DNA of 48,402 nucleotides, from positions 1 through 48,402 of the forward strand of contig OMVI01000094.1 of assembly GCA_900314455.1 (NCBI GenBank). The letters run 5' to 3'. Source of the stretch: an uncultured Prevotella sp. Its GTDB lineage: Bacteria; Bacteroidota; Bacteroidia; Bacteroidales; Bacteroidaceae. The position numbers and the translations under genes are program-made. Shown here one piece after another: positions 42,802 through 48,402 of the stretch; within the stretch, counting starts at the first letter, position 1; each line of letters begins with the position of its first letter. A model generated the notes under the pieces. That model had not been told where the DNA came from, made no database searches, and was given only the letters and a program-made list of their open reading frames with translations.

Positions 42802-44232
42802 ATGTCTTTTATTATGGTAGAAAAAGTTAAAACGATACTCAGCGACAGTAAAGGGGCTCGCTGGACCGCCCTTATCATCGTAGCGTTCACGATGATGATG
42901 GGCTATTTCATCACTGACGTGATGTCCCCTCTTGAAGTCTTACTTACCAAAAGCGTAGCTCAGGGAGGTCTTGGCTGGACGTCAGACGACTACGGCTTCT
43001 TCTCGGGCAGCTACGGCTACATCAACGTATTCCTGCTCATGCTCTTCTTCGGAGGCATAATCCTCGACAAGATGGGCATCCGCTTCACCGGAACACTTGC
43101 TTGCGGCTTGATGGTAATCGGTGTTTGCATCAAGTTCTTTGGCGTCACCCACGACTTCGAAGGTGCTCGTTTCACACTCGACTTCGTCAATTTCTCACTC
43201 CCGATGTCAGCAGCTGTTGCCTCGTTGGGCTTCGCCATATTTGGTACCGGCTGTGAAATATGCGGAATAACAGTATCGAAAATCATCACAAAGTGGTTCA
43301 CCGGTCACGAGCTTGCACTCGCAATGGGTATCCAGGTAGCACTTGCACGTATGGGAACGGCAGGCGCTTTGATGGGTTCTCTGCCTATTGCCAAGGCTTT
43401 CGGCGGTAAAGTCGGTGCCCCGGTGTTGCTTGGTGCAGTCCTGCTCATCATCGGTTTCCTTGCATTCCTTGTCTATACAGTCATGGACAAAAAGCTCGAC
43501 AAGAGTGTTGAAGAAGCAAAGGTAGCCGACGAAACACCTGCCGGCAAGCCGGAAGAGACAGAAATCGCAGAGACCGAAGAAGCTGAAGAGGACGAGGACT
43601 TCCACCTCTCCGACCTCAAATACATCTTCACCAACCCAGGTTTCTGGTGCATCTGCCTGCTTTGCCTGCTCTTCTACAGCGGCGTATTCCCATTCCTGAA
43701 GTTCGCTACAAAGCTGATGATAACCAACTACAACGTTCCTGAGAACCTTGCCGGCATCATCCCGGGTCTTATCCCATTCGGAACAATACTTCTCACACCG
43801 CTTTTCGGCTCACTCTACGACCGTATCGGAAAGGGCGCAACTTTGATGCTCATCGGCTCTGTAATGCTTGCAGCCGTCCACTTCGTATTCGCTATCCACA
43901 TCCTGCCTTACTGGTGGTTCGCCGTAATCGTAATGATTACCCTCGGAATAGCATTCTCCCTTGTGCCGTCGGCTATGTGGCCGAGCGTACCTAAGATAAT
44001 CCCAATGAAGACTCTGGGCTCCGCCTACTCTATCATATTCTACATTCAGAATATCGGTCTCAGCCTTGTCCCGGTTCTTATCGGTAAAGTCAACGGTGCT
44101 GACCCTACTTACACGACAAGTATGAGCATCTTCTGTGGCTTCGGAATTGCAGCCGTTGTCCTGTCATTACTTCTCCTTGTAGTCGACAAGAAGAAGCATT
44201 ACGGACTACAGCAACCGAACATCAAGAAATAA
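42802..44232 (+). CDS. MFS transporter
   Basis: Inner-membrane major facilitator with 12 predicted helices. The first six are followed by a cytoplasmic loop of about 45 residues that is strongly acidic (around residues 235-270, with EETEIAETEEAEEDEDF), then six more. Loop 2-3 shows GGIILDKMGIRFTG, a form of the MFS signature, and helix 8-9 GSLYDRIGKGATLML repeats it. Substrate not predictable; similar Bacteroidales genes are annotated only as MFS transporters. The start could also be 12 bases later. It ends just before a strong terminator. Confidence 0.9.
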   Translation: MSFIMVEKVKTILSDSKGARWTALIIVAFTMMMGYFITDVMSPLEVLLTKSVAQGGLGWTSDDYGFFSGSYGYINVFLLMLFFGGIILDKMGIRFTGTLACGLMVIGVCIKFFGVTHDFEGARFTLDFVNFSLPMSAAVASLGFAIFGTGCEICGITVSKIITKWFTGHELALAMGIQVALARMGTAGALMGSLPIAKAFGGKVGAPVLLGAVLLIIGFLAFLVYTVMDKKLDKSVEEAKVADETPAGKPEETEIAETEEAEEDEDFHLSDLKYIFTNPGFWCICLLCLLFYSGVFPFLKFATKLMITNYNVPENLAGIIPGLIPFGTILLTPLFGSLYDRIGKGATLMLIGSVMLAAVHFVFAIHILPYWWFAVIVMITLGIAFSLVPSAMWPSVPKIIPMKTLGSAYSIIFYIQNIGLSLVPVLIGKVNGADPTYTTSMSIFCGFGIAAVVLSLLLLVVDKKKHYGLQQPNIKK

Positions 44233-44243
44233 AATCACACTAT

Positions 44244-44272
44244 AAGGCGACTCGAAAGAGCCGCCTTTTTTC
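44244..44272 (+). terminator. Terminator of the MFS gene
   Basis: AAGGCG-A-CTC pairs with GAG-C-CGCCTT around a GAAA tetraloop (44244-44267), followed by TTTTTT. A standard intrinsic terminator, 12 bases after the MFS stop. Confidence 0.9.
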
Positions 44273-44283
44273 GTTTTTTTTCT

Positions 44284-44291
44284 TACCTTTG
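44284..44291 (+). promoter_or_regulatory. -7 element of the ECF sigma pseudogene
   Basis: TACCTTTG, 33 bases before the ATG at 44325. A GAGGAAAAAG ribosome site lies just ahead of that ATG. The -33 region is T-rich (end of the terminator). So the remnant may still be transcribed. Confidence 0.5.
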
Positions 44292-44324
44292 CAGCCGGTT
44301 TACAAACATTGAGGAAAAAGCTAT

Positions 44325-44615
44325 ATGCTTATTGAAACTATTTTCAAGCGTCTTTACAAGCCCCTTTGCCTATACGCCATGCACTATCTGAGCGGAAATA
44401 TCGACGAGGCAGAAGATGTCGTACAGGATTGTTTCGTAAAGATGTAGGAAGTACGGCCCGACAACGAGCGCACGTTTCTCTACACAGCTGTTCGCAACGC
44501 CTGCATCGACCGCCTGCGCCGCATCCACCCGGAGACGATAGATTTTGCGCCACACGACCTTGACGGAATGATAACCGACAACGAAGCACGCGACCGCTCC
44601 ATCCTTGAGGCATAA
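44325..44615 (+). pseudogene. ECF RNA polymerase sigma factor, broken
   Basis: The frame encodes sigma region 2: IFKRLYKPLCLYAMHYL, then GNIDEAEDVVQDCFVKM, typical of Bacteroidetes ECF sigma-70 factors. At codon 41 (44445-44447) a TAG stands where the family has Trp (FVKLWE-like), so a single G-to-A change would explain it. Reading on in frame gives RTFLYTAVRNACIDRLRR, clearly region 2.4, and then a TAA at 44613. Region 4 is absent: the family usually has 160-190 residues and here only 96 codons remain. Both the stop and the missing half mark it as a decayed gene. Confidence 0.85.
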
Positions 44616-44643
44616 GCAAGGCTCTCAAACGGCTTCGTGGAAC

Positions 44644-44856
44644 ATGGCAGGAAGGCCAAATGATTCGCTTAAGAACGTCGCCGAGAAAACCGGAGTCTTC
44701 AAAGTCTTCTCGAAGATGGCAGAGGTTAGGGCGAAGGCTTCTACGCTGAATGTGAAAATCAATCCTAACACTTCGGGCAAGCAACGCATCATTGATGTCG
44801 ACGTAATGGCAGTAAACACAGGTACAACCTTCCGTTTCATACAAGATTATAAATAA
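44644..44856 (+). CDS. Small unrecognised frame, possibly a gene remnant
   Basis: A frame of 70 codons starting MAGRPNDSLKNVAEKTG and ending in TTFRFIQDYK. The middle is basic, the end beta-rich (INPNTSGKQRIIDVDV). There is no clear ribosome site. It follows directly the decayed sigma factor in another frame and may be the 3' end of a neighbouring gene fused by deletion. I do not recognise the family. Confidence 0.4.
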   Translation: MAGRPNDSLKNVAEKTGVFKVFSKMAEVRAKASTLNVKINPNTSGKQRIIDVDVMAVNTGTTFRFIQDYK

Positions 44857-44985
44857 GATAACGGAAATCAAGTGGAGGGCGGAATAGCAAGGTCAAAACA
44901 CAGTCGGGAATAATATAGAAAGCATTGCTAATGCCTCCCTTTTAAGGAATAATGAACCATAAAACGAAAAAAGTTGCATAAAAGT

Positions 44986-45016
44986 TTTGCTGATAGAATA
45001 TAAAATTGTACCTTTG
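44986..45016 (+). promoter_or_regulatory. Promoter of tRNA-Pro
   Basis: TTTG (44986-44989), a 19-base spacer and TACCTTTG (45009-45016), then the tRNA 21 bases later. Full match to the Bacteroidetes consensus. Confidence 0.8.
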
Positions 45017-45036
45017 CACTCGCTAAACAAAAGCAA

Positions 45037-45110
45037 CGGGAAGTAGCGCAGTCCGGTAGCGCTCCTGGTTTGGGACCAGGTGGTCGCAGGTTCGAATCCT
45101 GTCTTCCCGA
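45037..45110 (+). tRNA. tRNA-Pro (anticodon UGG)
   Basis: The acceptor stem CGGGAAG pairs with CTTCCCG (45103-45109), with discriminator A at 45110. The anticodon arm is CTGG-TTTGGGA-CCAG, giving anticodon TGG, and the T arm holds GGTTCGAATCC. CCA is not encoded. The gene is the likely integration site of the element whose integrase follows 125 bases downstream. Confidence 0.95.
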
Positions 45111-45121
45111 CAAAAAATCAG

Positions 45122-45150
45122 ATAAGCGACTGACTTTCAGCCGCTTATTT
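45122..45150 (+). terminator. Terminator of tRNA-Pro
   Basis: ATAAGCG-A-CTGA pairs with TCAG-C-CGCTTAT around CTT (45122-45148), followed by TTT. It lies 11 bases behind the tRNA and on the element side of the presumed attachment site. Confidence 0.75.
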
Positions 45151-45235
45151 GCATTTATACGGTGAGTGGTCGGACAAAATTCGGACACGAACAATTTAGG
45201 GAACATGTTGAAGGTAGGCCATTTCAAATAAAGAA

Positions 45236-46411
45236 ATGGTTAAAAAAAATAATTTTTCTAAATCCGGAGCTATCGCAGAAATAAAAGGGTGGACTCCACC
45301 TAAGCTTCACCAGGGCAAAGATTGTTATGTAGACTTCTTAGCCTTTGAGCCTTTGTCGGGAAAAATGAAGCGCAAAAAGATTATGCTTGGCCATGTCAAG
45401 GGTAAGAAGTCTCAGCGCGAATATGCCGATGGCATAATCCGACGATTGACGGAGAAGCTTTTATCCGGATGGAATCCATGGATGGACACGAATAATGCCG
45501 CTGAATACGCAAAATTCAGCGATATTTGTATAGACTACAGGACCTATATTTCACGATTGACCAAAGAGGAAAACATGCGCCAGGAAACGTTTGTTTCCTA
45601 TTCTTCTTACATGAAGATATTCGAGGAATGGGCATCGCCGAAAATCAAATATATCTTCCAGATGTCCAAGCAGCTGCTCTCCGAGTTCCTCGATTATGTT
45701 TTTCTCGAGCGCAACAACTCTATCCAGACTCGTAACAACTACTTAGCATGGCTGCGGACGTTCTGCACGTGGCTCCTTGAGCGTGGAGTGCTCAACGAGA
45801 ATCCCACTGCAGGGCTGGTACTGATAAACAGGCGCAACAGGCAAAAGAATCGCACGGTACTTGATGACAACGTATTGAAAAATCTTCATACCTATCTCGA
45901 CAAGAATAACCGACATTTCCTTCTTGCATGTTACTTCTTGCACTATATGTTTGTACGGCCGAGGGAAATGTCATTTATTCGTGTCGGCGACATTCGGTTA
46001 TCAGGACCGACGCTGGTTCTGCATGGCAGACGCACCAAGAACCGCAAAGATGCTGTTCTTACCATACCGAAGAAGGTCGTGCATCTCATGCTCGACCTTC
46101 AAGTTCTCTCCAGTCCTCTGAGTTACTATTTATTCTCTGATGGTTTTACTCCAGGAAAGGAGAGAAGGAGCGAGAAGCAGTTTCGCGACTATTGGAATCT
46201 TCATGTCCGGAAAGATTTGAATTTGCCATCTACGCTGAAATTCTACAGCCTTAAGGATACCGGTATCACGAATATGCTCAAAAGTAATATGGATGTACTG
46301 TCGGTAAGGGATCAGGCACGACATTCCTCAATTTCCATTACCGACATGTACACTCCGACTGATACCAACGAGGTAAACACGGCTATTCTTGACTACGAGG
46401 ATGACTTATAG
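45236..46411 (+). CDS. int: Tyrosine recombinase / integrase
   Basis: Site-specific recombinase of 391 residues, expected to integrate and excise the element next to tRNA-Pro. An N-terminal arm-binding part (about 1-85) is followed by a SAM-like core-binding domain (about 90-195) and the catalytic domain. The catalytic residues read as Arg241 in VRPREM, Lys268 in GRRTKNRK, Lys340 in YSLKDTGIT, His363 in ARHSS and the nucleophile Tyr372 in DMYTP. The second arginine of the usual R-H-R-Y set (HxxR) is thus replaced by Lys, a form I recall in other Bacteroidetes integrases. Its last six bases overlap the convergent gene. Confidence 0.92.
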   Translation: MVKKNNFSKSGAIAEIKGWTPPKLHQGKDCYVDFLAFEPLSGKMKRKKIMLGHVKGKKSQREYADGIIRRLTEKLLSGWNPWMDTNNAAEYAKFSDICIDYRTYISRLTKEENMRQETFVSYSSYMKIFEEWASPKIKYIFQMSKQLLSEFLDYVFLERNNSIQTRNNYLAWLRTFCTWLLERGVLNENPTAGLVLINRRNRQKNRTVLDDNVLKNLHTYLDKNNRHFLLACYFLHYMFVRPREMSFIRVGDIRLSGPTLVLHGRRTKNRKDAVLTIPKKVVHLMLDLQVLSSPLSYYLFSDGFTPGKERRSEKQFRDYWNLHVRKDLNLPSTLKFYSLKDTGITNMLKSNMDVLSVRDQARHSSISITDMYTPTDTNEVNTAILDYEDDL

Positions 46412-48402
46412 CAGCTCGTAGAAGTAGCCTGTCTTCTCTCTTTCGATACCGTCGTTGGTAACGTTTATCTCAACTTTTGAGCAGATATAACGTTTATTTC
46501 TGAAGATATATATTTTCGACGGGTCGGGGATATCATCGGTAATAAACTTTATTGTTATGAGATTGTTTTTATCGATTGTGACTGCTTTGAATCTGCTTTC
46601 CTCGACATTATCATCTTCAGATGATCCGCCGAGATTTCCGAACGTTCTCTTTCCACCTGCAGGCGAGCCCCATATTAATGCATGATAAGCCGGAACGCTC
46701 TCCAAAGAGAGGGAACCAGATATTTCGCCATTGTAGGCATTATAATAACGGAAATCGGTATATAATGCCGGAACACGAAATGTCAGATCTTCACCTTGAT
46801 ATGTGTTCGCCGGGCGAATATTCTTTCTGTCTTTAAGATTGACCACTCTTCTACTGATAAATGCCACCGGCATTTTATCATCAGCTTCTTCCTTACTTGA
46901 AGAGTCAGAATCTTCACCATTTTCAATTTCATTCTGTATTGTAGTATAATATTCTCCGTCATCATCAACTTCCATATCCTCTAAGCCAGCCTCTTTCTCA
47001 TTCTGTACGGATGCCACGACGAAATGCAGCTTACGTGCTGCATCATCATAACCGTTCCAACGGCATTCTTTTTTGTCCTCTTCAGTGTATGCCATCCGTT
47101 CATAGATGGCAGCAGGACAAATATTCAAGTCTTGGAAGTCATCACTATCCTTGTCTCTTACTATTGGATTGAAGTAACCACATTCGACTAGCTTCTCTAC
47201 AGTCTCACTGTCATCGGCCATTGTCTTAGGTATTTCGGCATAGATAAGATAGTCCTCTTGAATCTTGAAGAGAGTGGTCTTGCGCTCCTTTTCTGTCATT
47301 TTCGATGCAGCGTCGATGAGCGCAGACTTACTCGAATATACCTTTGGCTCGTACTTTTTAAGGACGTTGGCTGGTATATAATCCTGCCATTGGCGGTTAG
47401 CTGACGAATCGAAACCATATTCAATATTCGACGTGGCAAGATTATCCAGTCCGTCCTCATCATACTCTGATGAGAACTCATCCTCACAATCATAAGTAAC
47501 GGTGTTCTGCGACAACATTTCATTAGTTGTCAGGATGTCTACAGTCTTGGCAACTTCATCGAATATGAAAGATGCGTTGAAAAGTTTCCGGACTTCATCC
47601 AGGAACTTGTAGACTGTCCAGTGTGGAAGAGCATCTTGAATTCGGCATGTCTTACATGCGCTTACGATAACAAGACGATTCCATGGATCCTTGTCAATCT
47701 CATTATTCTTAATCGTGTAGCCTTCACTTTCCAGCACCTTTTTCAGCACATAGCAGAGGAACGGCTGCGGAGCTGGGTTGAGAATGATGGAGTAATTGCC
47801 ATCGACATAGATTCCACCAAAAGCTCTCTTCTCACTTATTCTGAGGTTATAGAATCTGTTAGCCATTATGGAATTACTCTCATCGGTGGTAGGACACAGA
47901 ACGCAAACATCTTTTTGCCCTACATAGTTTGATTGACTGAGGTCGGCGAAGATGACCGAAGTCTTTGCGTTCAGGGGCCACGTCGCCTTACCGTTCTTTT
48001 CCTGACACTTTGCTTCGTTGATACCTTTATCCAGTTCAACGGCAGGAAAAGAGATCTCATCAATGTAATGCTTCTCGAATTTAGAGTTATACTTAATTCG
48101 AGACTTACCACCGGCGATTTGCACCTTTACCTTTTCATTGGTGATACTTGTAACAGTGCCTTTGCCGGACATTACGAGACGGTTGTCAACATATAAGCGA
48201 CATTCCTCGAATGGAGCAATACTTTTCTTCACATCGAGACGCTGAACGTTAGCGAAGATTTCACGGTTCTTGGATATCGACATCGGGAACGTTACATCAT
48301 AAGTATAAGAACCTGAATCCTTGATGAACGGGTTCTCATACGTTACTTTGATTTTATCTGATGACGATGGGAAAGCAACCTTATCGTCGAGAGTGCAATA
48401 TA
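46406..48402 (-). CDS. Phage-like structural protein, 5' end outside the window
   Basis: Open frame of at least 665 codons. An ATG at 48283 exists, but the frame stays open upstream to the edge and reads like protein (LDDKVAFPSSSDKIKVTYENPF), so the true start lies beyond. Visible parts: a beta-rich N-terminal half with RLYVDNRLVMSGKGTVTSI, a LPHWTVYKFLDEVRKLFNASF segment, a strongly acidic stretch about 160 residues from the C-terminus (ENGEDSDSSSKEEADD), and a beta-rich end. It resembles large tail/baseplate-associated proteins of Bacteroides prophages as I recall them; no enzyme motif is seen. Convergent with the integrase, overlapping it by 6 bases. Confidence 0.6.
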   Translation of the reverse strand, partial: YCTLDDKVAFPSSSDKIKVTYENPFIKDSGSYTYDVTFPMSISKNREIFANVQRLDVKKSIAPFEECRLYVDNRLVMSGKGTVTSITNEKVKVQIAGGKSRIKYNSKFEKHYIDEISFPAVELDKGINEAKCQEKNGKATWPLNAKTSVIFADLSQSNYVGQKDVCVLCPTTDESNSIMANRFYNLRISEKRAFGGIYVDGNYSIILNPAPQPFLCYVLKKVLESEGYTIKNNEIDKDPWNRLVIVSACKTCRIQDALPHWTVYKFLDEVRKLFNASFIFDEVAKTVDILTTNEMLSQNTVTYDCEDEFSSEYDEDGLDNLATSNIEYGFDSSANRQWQDYIPANVLKKYEPKVYSSKSALIDAASKMTEKERKTTLFKIQEDYLIYAEIPKTMADDSETVEKLVECGYFNPIVRDKDSDDFQDLNICPAAIYERMAYTEEDKKECRWNGYDDAARKLHFVVASVQNEKEAGLEDMEVDDDGEYYTTIQNEIENGEDSDSSSKEEADDKMPVAFISRRVVNLKDRKNIRPANTYQGEDLTFRVPALYTDFRYYNAYNGEISGSLSLESVPAYHALIWGSPAGGKRTFGNLGGSSEDDNVEESRFKAVTIDKNNLITIKFITDDIPDPSKIYIFRNKRYICSKVEINVTNDGIEREKTGYFYELL

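Overview
The window looks like chromosomal DNA of a Bacteroidales bacterium, most likely Prevotella or a close relative. The signs are Bacteroidetes-type promoters (TTTG, 19-20 bases, TAnnTTTG) in front of many genes and weak Shine-Dalgarno sites. Family details also fit: a Tgt without the usual zinc cysteines, a BT0820-like HAD protein, a YG-rich BY-kinase tail and a Bacteroidetes-type tyrosine integrase. Assignment below order level is inference.

Layout: 1-5.0 kb, minus strand: trmB, ilvE, and a secreted subtilase followed by xseA and xseB. 5.2-7.8 kb, plus strand: a MATE exporter, a cytidylate-kinase-like protein and a YfcE-type phosphoesterase. 7.8-11.9 kb, plus strand: a tight five-gene run of rfbB, a lone sigma-region-4-like HTH protein, purT, a WxcM/FdtA-like cupin and a GNAT/FemAB-like transferase. 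A convergent lipoprotein gene and a repeat-rich 0.83 kb gap follow. 13.2-20.5 kb, minus strand: a TPR protein, then the leucine operon leuA-leuC-leuD-(citramalate/isopropylmalate synthase)-leuB. Ahead of leuA lies a complete attenuator: promoter, 26-codon leader peptide rich in Leu/Ile/Val, and mutually exclusive antiterminator and terminator hairpins. 20.6-31.3 kb, minus strand: rplU-rpmA, a DEAD-box helicase, lon-tgt-lptF/G, rny with zapA and a ZapB-like coiled coil, and an unrecognised protein.

31.4-36.8 kb, plus strand: the start of surface-polysaccharide synthesis (polyprenyl-phosphate sugar transferase, rfbA, BY-kinase) and a small HAD protein. 36.8-44.2 kb: pyrG, yidC, an S9 peptidase and an MFS transporter. 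44.3-44.9 kb: decayed DNA with an ECF sigma-factor pseudogene whose conserved tryptophan codon has become TAG. At 45.0 kb a tRNA-Pro(UGG) gene is followed by a tyrosine integrase and a large convergent phage-like reading frame that runs off the right edge. This is the left end of an integrated element.

The most noteworthy features are the leu attenuator; the interlocked leu terminator and TPR promoter giving a nearly leaderless mRNA; the sigma-like protein inside the dTDP-sugar operon; a nested palindromic element at 13.04-13.18 kb; and the tRNA-Pro integration boundary.
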